This document shows positions 42,085 through 53,239 of a stretch of 64,000 nt of DNA, in pieces. Origin of the DNA: Haematobia irritans (lineage: Eukaryota; Arthropoda; Insecta; Diptera; Muscidae); NCBI RefSeq assembly GCF_050003625.1, contig NC_134401.1:70474537-70538536 (forward strand). The letters run 5' to 3'. The position numbers and the translations under genes were made by a program. The notes beneath the pieces are model-generated. The model made no database searches. It was not told where the DNA came from and worked only from the letters and a program-made list of their open reading frames with translations. Position 1 is the first letter of the stretch; every line of letters starts with the position of its first letter.

Positions 42085-43857
42085 ATGAAAATGGAAAAAG
42101 AGGCTATAATGAGTTTGACCGTAGACGGACTTAAGACGAAATTGGACGAACTTAAACTAACTAAGACTGGCAATAAGGGGGAGTTGCAGGCACGACTCCT
42201 TGAACATTTTGGTCACCCTACAAACACCCTACAGCCTATCGATAATGAAGACGATGAATCAGACTATGGGGAAGCTTCTTCTTTGAGTGGACGAGTTGCC
42301 ACATTTACATTAAGGGATATTCAAGATTCGGTCTCAAGTTTTGCCGGTGATGGTTTGCTGAATATTAATGAATGGTTAAGAGAGTTCGAAGATTGTGCAT
42401 TTACCGTCGGATGGGATCAGCTTAGAAAATACATATACGCGAAACAATTGCTTGTTGGGGCCGCCAAAATTTTTATTAGGAGCCAACCGAATATTAAGAG
42501 TTGGTCGTCCCTTAAAACGGCTTTAATAAAAGAGTTTGGAGAGGAAATTCCGGCCATAGAAATACATAAAAGGTTAGCGAACCGAAAAAAGAAACCTAAT
42601 GAGAGTTTCAAAGAATTTCTTTATAGCCTTATGGAGATCGCACAACCAATCGATTTAGACGATATGAGTTTGATTACTTATTTTATAGAGGGTATAAATG
42701 ATTCGAAGGCTAATAAACTAATATTGTATCAGGCGACTACCATTGAGGATTTGAAGGGAAAAATTAAGATTTATGAGAAAATGTGCGAAACGGGTGATTC
42801 AACAAAATCTAAATTTTCACATACAGCGATATCGTCCACGAGGACAAATGGTGATAATGGCATCAAAAAATTTGTACGCTGTTACAACTGTGGTGATAAG
42901 GGACATTTGTCTAAAAATTGTAAGGCACCAGAGGTTAAATGTTTTAAGTGTAAACGATCAGGACATAAATCCTTTGACTGTAAAATGAAACCGGGTAATG
43001 TCAACAAAAATGAAAACACCAGTGATGTTCTAACTCTATTAGACGATAGGCCTACTTGCCGCCGTATTTTTAAAGACCTTAAAGTGTTAGGAAAACAAAT
43101 AACAGCGATGGTCGACACAGGGAGTGATGTGAGTCTTTTACGTTATGATACAGTGACAATGTTAGGTGACATGGAGCTCGACACTGAAACAAAAACACTC
43201 GCTGGTATAGGTGGGAAGAGTATAACGACTCTAGGAAACCTAATGTTGAAAGTAAAAATTGACTCAGTCGAACTGGATATAATTTTCCATGTAGTGAGAG
43301 AAAGGGATTTGATATACTCGGCAGTAATAAGAAATGACATACTGGGACAAGTAGACATGATCGTGGATGCGAATGGAACAAGGTTTCGTAAAAGAATTAC
43401 ACCAATGACAATGAATGCTGATATTTGTGATGGTACATTTGGTACACCAGTGACTCGAAGCTTAGTATCTTTACGCAATAATCAAATCGCGGAACTTAGC
43501 AACGAATTTGCGGGCATTATGAATATGACTTTTGGTGATTGTGATGAAGAGACATTACAGATAGGATGTTCAGACGACAGAATTAGGACGTACATTAAAA
43601 ATATAATTACCGCTTACAAGCCGAATAAACCAAAATCATATCCGGTCAGCATGAAAATTATTCTCAAGGATGAAATACCAGTTTCTCATCGGCCAAGAAA
43701 AATGTCGTATTCGGATCAATGTATCGTGGACAAACAAGTCAACGAATGGTTGAAAGAGGGAATAATCAAACGAAGTTTTTCGGAATATAGTGCACCGGTA
43801 GTACTAGTACGGAAAAAGATGGTACAAGTCGTTTATGTTGCGATTATCGGAAATTAA
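42085..43857 (+). CDS. F1 Gag-protease (plus RT N-terminus) with SAP domain
   Basis: From ATG 42085 (or 42091) about 590 residues. Residues ~10-45 (LTVDGLKTKLDELKL, GNKGELQARLLEHFG) fit the SAP helix-extended-helix motif, a DNA-binding fold. A gag core follows (LNINEWLREFEDCAFTVGW; FKEFLYSLMEIA). Two CCHC knuckles lie near 265-300 (CYNCGDKGHLSKNC, CFKCKRSGHKSFDC). Retropepsin has VDTGSDVSLL near 341. The frame ends in the first RT block (WLKEGIIKRSFSEYSAPVVL, VRKK), where reading continues one base back in the -1 frame from 43818. F2's copy has one extra codon (Gln) near residue 82. Confidence 0.93.
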   Translation: MKMEKEAIMSLTVDGLKTKLDELKLTKTGNKGELQARLLEHFGHPTNTLQPIDNEDDESDYGEASSLSGRVATFTLRDIQDSVSSFAGDGLLNINEWLREFEDCAFTVGWDQLRKYIYAKQLLVGAAKIFIRSQPNIKSWSSLKTALIKEFGEEIPAIEIHKRLANRKKKPNESFKEFLYSLMEIAQPIDLDDMSLITYFIEGINDSKANKLILYQATTIEDLKGKIKIYEKMCETGDSTKSKFSHTAISSTRTNGDNGIKKFVRCYNCGDKGHLSKNCKAPEVKCFKCKRSGHKSFDCKMKPGNVNKNENTSDVLTLLDDRPTCRRIFKDLKVLGKQITAMVDTGSDVSLLRYDTVTMLGDMELDTETKTLAGIGGKSITTLGNLMLKVKIDSVELDIIFHVVRERDLIYSAVIRNDILGQVDMIVDANGTRFRKRITPMTMNADICDGTFGTPVTRSLVSLRNNQIAELSNEFAGIMNMTFGDCDEETLQIGCSDDRIRTYIKNIITAYKPNKPKSYPVSMKIILKDEIPVSHRPRKMSYSDQCIVDKQVNEWLKEGIIKRSFSEYSAPVVLVRKKMVQVVYVAIIGN

Positions 43858-44195
43858 ATGAAAAAATTATACGCGATAATTTTCCAATGATATTAATCGA
43901 CGACGTTATTCAAAGATTATTACGTGCTAAAATTTTTACAACTTTAGATTTGAAAAACGGTTTCTTCCATGTACCTATCGAGATGGATTCACAGAAATAT
44001 ACTTCTTTCGTGACGCATAACGGGCAATTCGAATTTAAATTTGTGCCATTCGGAATTTCGAATTCCCCTGCAGTTTTTTGCAGATTCATTTCATCGGTTT
44101 TTAGAGAGTTAATCTCTGACGGTACAATGGTAATTTATATGGATGATATTGTTATTCCATCGAAGGACGAGACAGAAGGCATCGAAAATTTATGA
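43818..44195 (+). CDS. F1 RT palm segment (-1 frame relative to gag)
   Basis: Open from the GAAAAAG site (43812-43818) to TGA 44193-44195. It holds the palm: CDYRKLNEKI, FTTLDLKNGFFHV, FKFVPFGISNSPAVF and the catalytic YMDD (MVIYMDDIVI). It stops shortly after YMDD in the heptamer AAATTTA (44186-44192) followed by GA, that is A-AAT-TTA-TGA. The next frame, again -1, continues the RT without loss of any residue. Both offsets are conserved in F2. Confidence 0.85.
   Translation, partial: DGTSRLCCDYRKLNEKIIRDNFPMILIDDVIQRLLRAKIFTTLDLKNGFFHVPIEMDSQKYTSFVTHNGQFEFKFVPFGISNSPAVFCRFISSVFRELISDGTMVIYMDDIVIPSKDETEGIENL
44186..44192 (+). promoter_or_regulatory. AAATTTA -1 frameshift heptamer inside RT of F1
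   Basis: A-AAT-TTA in the upstream frame followed directly by TGA; a -1 slip gives an uninterrupted RT. The heptamer is the type used by Rous sarcoma virus gag-pol, which is likewise followed directly by a stop. F2 has it at 50092-50098. Confidence 0.55.
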
Positions 44196-46075
44196 GAGTA
44201 TTAAGTGTCGCGGAATCAAACGGACTTAACATAAAATGGAAGAAATGCCAATTTTTAGAGACGAAAATAAACTTTTTGGGGTATATAATAGAGAACTCAA
44301 CAATTTCACCGTCTATTGAAAAGACTAAGGCTGTGTCGAATTACCCTTTACCAACAAACTCGAAATCAATTGAACGTTTTCTCGGTTTAACTTCATATTT
44401 TCGACGTTTTATACCGAACTACGCTATTATAGCAAGGCCATTGTCCGACCTTTTACGCAAAGACACTACTTTTAGAATGGGGGAGGAGCAAATATTGGCG
44501 TTCCAGGAATTGCGTGACTCATTAGTAAAAGCACCAGTCTTGAAAATATTTGACCCGAAGGCAGCAACAGAAATCCACACAGACGCAAGTATGCATGGAT
44601 ACGGGGCTGCATTATTGCAGAAAAGTGATGACGGACAACTTTACCCTGTAGAATATATGAGTCGCAAGACTACACAATGCGAACAAAAATATCACTCCTA
44701 CGAATTAGAAGTTTTAGCTGTCGTAGAAGCGCTAAAGAGATGGAGGGTATATGTATTGGGTATACATGTGAAAATTGTGACTGACTGTAACGCATTCGCA
44801 TTAACGATGAGGAAACAGGATGTACCACCGAAGATAGCTAGATGGGCTTTATTTTTGCAGGAATTCGATTACGAGATAGAACATCGAGCAGGGACGAAAA
44901 TGAGGCATGTAGACGCTCTTAGCCGACTAGCCTGTTTGATGGTAGAAGATTCATTGAGATATCGAATTAGAGAGGCGCAAATGCAAGACGAGTGGATTAG
45001 GGCAATTAGAAAGATAGTAGAGAAAGAGACGTTTGACGACTACTATTTGAAATTTGATATTTTGTACAAAGATCAGGATCGCGAACTGATTGTGGTGCCA
45101 AGTGCTATGGAGCAGGAAATTATAAAAATGGCCCACACTCAAGGACATTTCGCAGCGCGTAAGACTCAGGATTTAGTACAAAAGTATTATTTTATCCCAG
45201 ACTTAGCGAAGAAGGCCGAGTTTATCGTTAAAAATTGTGTAGAATGTATTGTTTCTGATGCCAAAAGGGGCCGCAAGGATGGATTTCTTAGTCCAATAGA
45301 TAAGGCAGATAGACCACTTGTTACGTATCACCTGGATCATGTTGGTCCAATGGAAGCCACACAAAAACAATATAACCATATACTAGTTATTGTGGACGCT
45401 TCTTCCAAGTTTGTTTGGTTGTACCCCACCAAGAGTACTGGCACAAACGAGGTGATAGATAGAATGACGAAACAGGCAGCGGTATTTGGAAATCCAAGGC
45501 GAGTAATTACGGATAGGGGAACCGCGTTTACCTCCCGAAATTTTGAGGAATATTGTGAGACGCAGGGTATACAGCACTTATTGATAGCCACTGGCGTTCC
45601 TCGCGGGAATGGCCAAGTAGAGAGAATGCATCGCATAATTATTCCAATGCTTACGAAGTTGTGTGTTGAAGACTCTACTAGTTGGTATAGACATGTCGAT
45701 CGGGTTCAACGTGTAATAAACAATACACCACCAAGAAGCACGAATATAACTCCTTTCAAATTACTGACAGGTGTGAATATGAGAACCGAAAACGATATCG
45801 AATTGGGGAAAATGTTAGAAGAGATGGCAATAATGGAATTCGACGACGAACGCAATACGGTAAGGGACGAAGCTAGGGAAAATATTTTGAGACTCCAACA
45901 AGAGAACAAAAAGGGTTTCGATCGAAAGAGAGTTCCGGAGATACGGTACAATGTAAACGAATTAGTAGCCATCAAGCGAACTCAATTCGGAACGGGCATG
46001 AAGTTGAGACCGAAATACTTGGGTCCGTACAAGATAGTTGAGAGGCAGAACCATGGACGATCGTCGAGAAAGTAG
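44192..46075 (+). CDS. F1 RT thumb, RNase H and integrase
   Basis: 627 codons, overlapping the previous stop as ATGA. RT continues (KKCQFLETKINFLGYII; SIERFLGLTSYFRRFIPNYA). RNase H: IHTDASMHGYGAALLQ, SYELEVLAVVEAL, IVTDCNAFALT, RHVDALSRL. Integrase: zinc module HTQGHFAARKT with CVECIVSD, core Asp in YHLDHVGP, VITDRGTAFTS, and Glu in GNGQVERMHR, then a short C-terminal domain (LRPKYLGPYKIVERQ). It may be made by a second -1 shift at AAATTTA or by reinitiation at the ATG. Confidence 0.9.
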   Translation: MRVLSVAESNGLNIKWKKCQFLETKINFLGYIIENSTISPSIEKTKAVSNYPLPTNSKSIERFLGLTSYFRRFIPNYAIIARPLSDLLRKDTTFRMGEEQILAFQELRDSLVKAPVLKIFDPKAATEIHTDASMHGYGAALLQKSDDGQLYPVEYMSRKTTQCEQKYHSYELEVLAVVEALKRWRVYVLGIHVKIVTDCNAFALTMRKQDVPPKIARWALFLQEFDYEIEHRAGTKMRHVDALSRLACLMVEDSLRYRIREAQMQDEWIRAIRKIVEKETFDDYYLKFDILYKDQDRELIVVPSAMEQEIIKMAHTQGHFAARKTQDLVQKYYFIPDLAKKAEFIVKNCVECIVSDAKRGRKDGFLSPIDKADRPLVTYHLDHVGPMEATQKQYNHILVIVDASSKFVWLYPTKSTGTNEVIDRMTKQAAVFGNPRRVITDRGTAFTSRNFEEYCETQGIQHLLIATGVPRGNGQVERMHRIIIPMLTKLCVEDSTSWYRHVDRVQRVINNTPPRSTNITPFKLLTGVNMRTENDIELGKMLEEMAIMEFDDERNTVRDEARENILRLQQENKKGFDRKRVPEIRYNVNELVAIKRTQFGTGMKLRPKYLGPYKIVERQNHGRSSRK

Positions 46076-47987
46076 GAAATACAGAAGGTCCTAAAAAGTG
46101 TATCACCGTATCGGAAAATATGAAACCTTGGGAGCGAAATTCGAGGGCGAATTTGAAATCAGGGAGGCCGGATGTAGGATGTGGTCCTGCAGCTCCACCT
46201 TATTAGGGTCTCATACTAACTTTACGTTACGATACAACACGATACGATACGATACACACTGATGCAAGTCATCAAACAGACATTGACGAATGGACACAAA
46301 AGGATGAGAGGACAGTCGTTGATCGGTAATTGTTGGTGCAGCGTCGTTATTGTTGAGAACATTAGTGAACTTTGAATTAATGGATTAAATCGTGAATTAT
46401 TAAACTATTTAATTTTAATTAAACTTAACTAATTTAAATAAACAAAGAATCATCAAATTCAGTGTGTTTTAATCAAAAAACAATAAAGTAGGCATCAACC
46501 CTACATATATATCATCAAACAGACATTGACGAATGGACACAAAAGGATGAGAGGACAGTCGTTGATCGGTAATTGTTGGTGCAGCGTCGTTATTGTTGAG
46601 AACATTAGTGAACTTTGAATTAATGGATTAAATCGTGAATTATTAAACTATTTAATTTTAATTAAACTTAACTAATTTAAATAAACAAAGAATCATCAAA
46701 TTCAGTGTGTTTTAATCAAAAAACAATAAAGTAGGCATCAACCCTACAAATTTGGGGGCTCAACCGTGTCAACTTATAACTGTACATTAAAGAAAAAAAT
46801 GTAAAAGTGTAAAAGTGCAAAAACGAAAAAAACTATGCTTTGCTAAGTGACGGAAAATTTAACAAACAATTGTAAAGCGAAGAAGTTGAAAAAGCACCGT
46901 TACCCAAAGTTCAATAACAATACTAAGAATTAAAATGCTGTAAAAGTGTAAGATTGCTAAAACGAAAAAAAACTATGCTTTGCTAAGTGACGAAAATTTA
47001 ACAAACAATTGTATTTAGCGAAGAAGTTGAAAAAGCACCGTTACCCAAAGTTCAAAAACAATATTAAGAATTTAAATGCTGTCAAACCAGTATTAGAAAT
47101 AGTGGGTAGAGCACCAACTCAAAGTGACGACAAAAAATATTCAAGACTTGTTGCACATTGCAAAAACAAAAACAATGCTTTCATATGTGTACATGGATAA
47201 AGCATAGATCAAATATTTTTGGTGGATGGCAAACAACAAAATAGAAGAAAACGAAAATCGAAGAGAGTGTGCACCAATAATGCGTTTCAACCCTGAATGG
47301 TGACAGAAGCAGAGCAGTGAAGCAGCGGAGTAGCCGAGAAGCTGAGCATCAAGTCAAATCAAAACTAATGATTTTTTTTGTATGTATGTACGTATGTAGA
47401 TACTTGAATTCATTTGTGCGTATATACTTAGACGGTTAGAGTAGACGTACTCTTATAGATGAGAATATTGAGCAAAAAGCCCAATATATAGAAGTTATTG
47501 AGATGTTTTAAACAAAATTTTCTATGCTCATAGTCGTTGTTATCGATTAATATTTATAGACGTTATTATCGATACATTTGATGATTTAAGAGAATTTTCT
47601 CTAGTGTTGATGAATTAATTTTGATGTACAAGAGAGTTTTGTTTAGCTACATACATTGTTAGCTATAGACATAAATTTATATAGTCGTTATTAAACAGAA
47701 AGTATATACAAGCCGGTATATACAGGTAGTGTAAATAAGCGCCCAGCCAATTTATATTATTTCATTTTTATTCATAGACTTATTCCTTTTTATTTTTATT
47801 ATTAAGCATATAGCAGTTTTCGAATTAACTAAAATAAGACTACGTGCTACATTATTATAATTTAACTTTCATTTAATTTTTTCAATTTCATTTTTTTAAT
47901 TACTTTTTTTTTTTCATAATATATTTTTTTATATTTTTGTAAAACGACACTTCACCGATTTTTTTTTTAATTTAAATTTTGAATTTT

Positions 47988-49763
47988 ATGAAAATGGAAA
48001 AAGAGGCTATAATGAGTTTGACCGTAGACGGACTTAAGACGAAATTGGACGAACTTAAACTAACTAAGACTGGCAATAAGGGGGAGTTGCAGGCACGACT
48101 CCTTGAACATTTTGGTCACCCTACAAACACCCTACAGCCTATCGATAATGAAGACGATGAATCAGACTATGGGGAAGCTTCTTCTTTGAGTGGACGAGTT
48201 GCCACATTTACATTAAGGGATATTCAAGATTCTCAAGTCTCAAGTTTTGCCGGTGATGGTTTGCTGAATATTAATGAATGGTTAAGAGAGTTCGAAGATT
48301 GTGCATTTACCGTCGGATGGGATCAGCTTAGAAAATACATATACGCGAAACAATTGCTTGTTGGGGCCGCCAAAATTTTTATTAGGAGCCAACCGAATAT
48401 TAAGAGTTGGTCGTCCCTTAAAACGGCTTTAATAAAAGAGTTTGGAGAGGAAATTCCGGCCATAGAAATACATAAAAGGTTAGCGAACCGAAAAAAGAAA
48501 CCTAATGAGAGTTTCAAAGAATTTCTTTATAGCCTTATGGAGATCGCACAACCAATCGATTTAGACGATATGAGTTTGATTACTTATTTTATAGAGGGTA
48601 TAAATGATTCGAAGGCTAATAAACTAATATTGTATCAGGCGACTACCATTGAGGATTTGAAGGGAAAAATTAAGATTTATGAGAAAATGTGCGAAACGGG
48701 TGATTCAACAAAATCTAAATTTTCACATACAGCGATATCGTCCACGAGGACAAATGGTGATAATGGCATCAAAAAATTTGTACGCTGTTACAACTGTGGT
48801 GATAAGGGACATTTGTCTAAAAATTGTAAGGCACCAGAGGTTAAATGTTTTAAGTGTAAACGATCAGGACATAAATCCTTTGACTGTAAAATGAAACCGG
48901 GTAATGTCAACAAAAATGAAAACACCAGTGATGTTCTTACTCTATTAGACGATAGGCCTACTTGCCGCCGTATTTTTAAAGACCTTAAAGTGTTAGGAAA
49001 ACAAATAACAGCGATGGTCGACACAGGGAGTGATGTGAGTCTTTTACGTTATGATACAGTGACAATGTTAGGTGACATGGAGCTCGACACTGAAACAAAA
49101 ACACTCGCTGGTATAGGTGGGAAGAGTATAACGACTCTAGGAAACCTAATGTTGAAAGTAAAAATTGACTCAGTCGAACTGGATATAATTTTCCATGTAG
49201 TGAGAGAAAGGGATTTGATATACTCGGCAGTAATAAGAAATGACATACTGGGACAAGTAGACATGATCGTGGATGCGAATGGAACAAGGTTTCGTAAAAG
49301 AATTACTCCAATGACAATGAATGCTGATATTTGTGATGGTACATTTGGTACACCAGTGACTCGAAGCTTAGTATCTTTACGCAATAATCAAATCGCGGAA
49401 CTTAGCAACGAATTTGCGGGCATTATGAATATGACTTTTGGTGATTGTGATGAAGAGACATTACAGATAGGATGTTCAGACGACAGAATTAGGACGTACA
49501 TTAAAAATATAATTACCGCTTACAAGCCGAATAAACCAAAATCATATCCGGTCAGCATGAAAATTATTCTCAAGGATGAAATACCAGTTTCTCATCGGCC
49601 AAGAAAAATGTCGTATTCGGATCAATGTATCGTGGACAAACAAGTCAACGAATGGTTGAAAGAGGGAATAATCAAACGAAGTTTTTCGGAATATAGTGCA
49701 CCGGTAGTACTAGTACGGAAAAAGATGGTACAAGTCGTTTATGTTGCGATTATCGGAAATTAA
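47988..49763 (+). CDS. F2 Gag-protease with SAP domain
   Basis: Counterpart of 42085-43857, 591 residues from the equivalent ATG. SAP motif, two CCHC knuckles and VDTGSD protease all present. It differs by a Ser-Gln-Val-Ser reading where F1 has Ser-Val-Ser (near 48230). It ends at the same place in RT with the same one-base offset. Confidence 0.92.
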   Translation: MKMEKEAIMSLTVDGLKTKLDELKLTKTGNKGELQARLLEHFGHPTNTLQPIDNEDDESDYGEASSLSGRVATFTLRDIQDSQVSSFAGDGLLNINEWLREFEDCAFTVGWDQLRKYIYAKQLLVGAAKIFIRSQPNIKSWSSLKTALIKEFGEEIPAIEIHKRLANRKKKPNESFKEFLYSLMEIAQPIDLDDMSLITYFIEGINDSKANKLILYQATTIEDLKGKIKIYEKMCETGDSTKSKFSHTAISSTRTNGDNGIKKFVRCYNCGDKGHLSKNCKAPEVKCFKCKRSGHKSFDCKMKPGNVNKNENTSDVLTLLDDRPTCRRIFKDLKVLGKQITAMVDTGSDVSLLRYDTVTMLGDMELDTETKTLAGIGGKSITTLGNLMLKVKIDSVELDIIFHVVRERDLIYSAVIRNDILGQVDMIVDANGTRFRKRITPMTMNADICDGTFGTPVTRSLVSLRNNQIAELSNEFAGIMNMTFGDCDEETLQIGCSDDRIRTYIKNIITAYKPNKPKSYPVSMKIILKDEIPVSHRPRKMSYSDQCIVDKQVNEWLKEGIIKRSFSEYSAPVVLVRKKMVQVVYVAIIGN

Positions 49764-50101
49764 ATGAAAAAATTATACGCGATAATTTTCCAATGATATT
49801 AATCGACGACGTTATTCAAAGATTATTACGTGCTAAAATTTTTACAACTTTAGATTTGAAAAACGGTTTCTTCCATGTACCTATCGAGATGGATTCACAG
49901 AAATATACTTCTTTCGTGACGCATAACGGGCAATTCGAATTTAAATTTGTGCCATTCGGAATTTCGAATTCCCCTGCAGTTTTTTGCAGATTCATTTCAT
50001 CGGTTTTTAGAGAGTTAATCTCTGACGGTACAATGGTAATTTATATGGATGATATTGTTATTCCATCGAAGGACGAGACAGAAGGCATCGAAAATTTATG
50101 A
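49724..50101 (+). CDS. F2 RT palm segment
   Basis: Same structure as 43818-44195 with YMDD intact and the AAATTTA-TGA end. No amino-acid difference from F1 seen. Confidence 0.84.
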   Translation, partial: DGTSRLCCDYRKLNEKIIRDNFPMILIDDVIQRLLRAKIFTTLDLKNGFFHVPIEMDSQKYTSFVTHNGQFEFKFVPFGISNSPAVFCRFISSVFRELISDGTMVIYMDDIVIPSKDETEGIENL

Positions 50102-51981
50102 GAGTATTAAGTGTCGCGGAATCAAACGGACTTAACATAAAATGGAAGAAATGCCAATTTTTAGAGACGAAAATAAACTTTTTGGGGTATATAATAGAGA
50201 ACTCAACAATTTCACCGTCTATTGAAAAGACTAAGGCTGTGTCGAATTACCCTTTACCAACAAACTCGAAATCAATTGAACGTTTTCTCGGTTTAACTTC
50301 ATATTTTCGACGTTTTATACCGAACTACGCTATTATAGCAAGGCCATTGTCCGACCTTTTACGCAAAGACACTACTTTTAGAATGGGGGAGGAGCAAATA
50401 TTGGCGTTCCAGGAATTGCGTGACTCATTAGTAAAAGCACCAGTCTTGAAAATATTTGACCCGAAGGCAGCAACAGAAATCCACACAGACGCAAGTATGC
50501 ATGGATACGGGGCTGCATTATTGCAGAAAAGTGATGACGGACAACTTTACCCTGTAGAATATATGAGTCGCAAGACTACACAATGCGAACAAAAATATCA
50601 CTCCTACGAATTAGAAGTTTTAGCTGTCGTAGAAGCGCTAAAGAGATGGAGGGTATATGTATTGGGTATACATGTGAAAATTGTGACTGACTGTAACGCA
50701 TTCGCATTAACGATGAGGAAACAGGATGTACCACCGAAGATAGCTAGATGGGCTTTATTTTTGCAGGAATTCGATTACGAGATAGAACATCGAGCAGGGA
50801 CGAAAATGAGGCATGTAGACGCTCTTAGCCGACTAGCCTGTTTGATGGTAGAAGATTCATTGAGATATCGAATTAGAGAGGCGCAAATGCAAGACGAGTG
50901 GATTAGGGCAATTAGAAAGATAGTAGAGAAAGAGACGTTTGACGACTACTATTTGAAATTTGATATTTTGTACAAAGATCAGGATCGCGAACTGATTGTG
51001 GTGCCAAGTGCTATGGAGCAGGAAATTATAAAAATGGCCCACACTCAAGGACATTTCGCAGCGCGTAAGACTCAGGATTTAGTACAAAAGTATTATTTTA
51101 TCCCAGACTTAGCGAAGAAGGCCGAGTTTATCGTTAAAAATTGTGTAGAATGTATTGTTTCTGATGCCAAAAGGGGCCGCAAGGATGGATTTCTTAGTCC
51201 AATAGATAAGGCAGATAGACCACTTGTTACGTATCACCTGGATCATGTTGGTCCAATGGAAGCCACACAAAAACAATATAACCATATACTAGTTATTGTG
51301 GACGCTTCTTTCAAGTTTGTTTGGTTGTACCCCACCAAGACTACTGGCACAAACGAGGTGATAGATAGAATGACGAAACAGGCAGCGGTATTTGGAAATC
51401 CAAGGCGAGTAATTACGGATAGGGGAACCGCGTTTACCTCCCGAAATTTTGAGGAATATTGTGAGACGCAGGGTATACAGCACTTATTGATAGCCACTGG
51501 CGTTCCTCGCGGGAATGGCCAAGTAGAGAGAATGCATCGCATAATTATTCCAATGCTTACGAAGTTGTGTGTTGAAGACTCTACTAGTTGGTATAGACAT
51601 GTCGATCGGGTTCAACGTGTAATAAACAATACACCACCAAGAAGCACGAATATAACTCCTTTCAAATTACTGACAGGTGTGAATATGAGAACCGAAAACG
51701 ATATCGAATTGGGGAAAATGTTAGAAGAGATGGCAATAATGGAATTCGACGACGAACGCAATACGGTAAGGGACGAAGCTAGGGAAAATATTTTGAGACT
51801 CCAACAAGAGAACAAAAAGGGTTTCGATCGAAAGAGAGTTCCGGAGATACGGTACAATGTAAAAGAATTAGTAGCCATCAAGCGAACTCAATTCGGAACG
51901 GGCATGAAGTTGAGACCGAAATACTTGGGTCCGTACAAGATAGTTGAGAGGCAGAACCATGGACGATCGTCGAGAAAGTAG
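50098..51981 (+). CDS. F2 RT thumb, RNase H and integrase
   Basis: Same as F1 44192-46075 except Phe for Ser and Thr for Ser around the first integrase Asp region (VDASFKFVWLYPTKTTG) and Lys for Asn near the C-terminus (NVKELV). Catalytic positions are unaffected. The small divergence suggests recent origin of the pair. Confidence 0.9.
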   Translation: MRVLSVAESNGLNIKWKKCQFLETKINFLGYIIENSTISPSIEKTKAVSNYPLPTNSKSIERFLGLTSYFRRFIPNYAIIARPLSDLLRKDTTFRMGEEQILAFQELRDSLVKAPVLKIFDPKAATEIHTDASMHGYGAALLQKSDDGQLYPVEYMSRKTTQCEQKYHSYELEVLAVVEALKRWRVYVLGIHVKIVTDCNAFALTMRKQDVPPKIARWALFLQEFDYEIEHRAGTKMRHVDALSRLACLMVEDSLRYRIREAQMQDEWIRAIRKIVEKETFDDYYLKFDILYKDQDRELIVVPSAMEQEIIKMAHTQGHFAARKTQDLVQKYYFIPDLAKKAEFIVKNCVECIVSDAKRGRKDGFLSPIDKADRPLVTYHLDHVGPMEATQKQYNHILVIVDASFKFVWLYPTKTTGTNEVIDRMTKQAAVFGNPRRVITDRGTAFTSRNFEEYCETQGIQHLLIATGVPRGNGQVERMHRIIIPMLTKLCVEDSTSWYRHVDRVQRVINNTPPRSTNITPFKLLTGVNMRTENDIELGKMLEEMAIMEFDDERNTVRDEARENILRLQQENKKGFDRKRVPEIRYNVKELVAIKRTQFGTGMKLRPKYLGPYKIVERQNHGRSSRK

Positions 51982-52407
51982 GAAATACAGAAGGTCCTAA
52001 AAAGTGTATCACCGTATCGGAAAATATGAAACCTTGGGAGCGAAATTCGAGGGCGAATTTGAAATCAGGGAGGCCGGATGTAGGATGTGGTCCTGCAGCT
52101 CCACCTTATTAGGGTCTCATACTAACTTTACGTTACGATACAACACGATACGATACGATACACACTGATGCAAGTCATCAAACAGACATTGACGAATGGA
52201 CACAAAAGGATGAGAGGACAGTCGTTGATCGGTAATTGTTGGTGCAGCGTCGTTATTGTTGAGAACATTAGTGAACTTTGAATTAATGGATTAAATCGTG
52301 AATTATTAAACTATTTAATTTTAATTAAACTTAACTAATTTAAATAAACAAAGAATCATCAAATTCAGTGTGTTTTAATCAAAAAACAATAAAGTAGGCA
52401 TCAACCC

Positions 52408-52944
<537 letters not shown>

Positions 52945-53044
52945 NNNNNNNNNNNNNNNNNNNNNNNNNNNNNNNNNNNNNNNNNNNNNNNNNNNNNNNN
53001 NNNNNNNNNNNNNNNNNNNNNNNNNNNNNNNNNNNNNNNNNNNN
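52945..53044. other. Assembly gap (100 N)
   Basis: Exactly 100 N, the usual placeholder for unknown length, between (TA)n and the palindrome arm. Confidence 0.98.
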
Positions 53045-53239
53045 GGTAAAAAAATGGGATTTTTCCGAAAAACTACTGGGAATTGCACGAACAATTCCAA
53101 GGATACACCCTACATAACGGTTTATTTATTTTGGAAATATATTAACCACCGCAAGAGATATGTGATGACACATTTGGGAATGGGAGGAGACCCATATCTC
53201 TGGAACGAGATATCCTGCCAGGACTACCTAACCGACCGT

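Larger units (their letters stand above)
40513..46505 (+). mobile_element. Gypsy-type LTR retrotransposon F1, full length
   Basis: LTRs of 333 bp each start TGTAGGATG and end CCCTACA (40513-40845; 46173-46505) and differ by one base that I can see (CTTTTTAG against CTTATTAG). The primer-binding site follows 4 bp after the 5' LTR; a purine-rich AGGGAGGCCGGA precedes the 3' LTR. Total 5993 bp, inserted in (TA)n with TATA on both sides. Confidence 0.95.
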
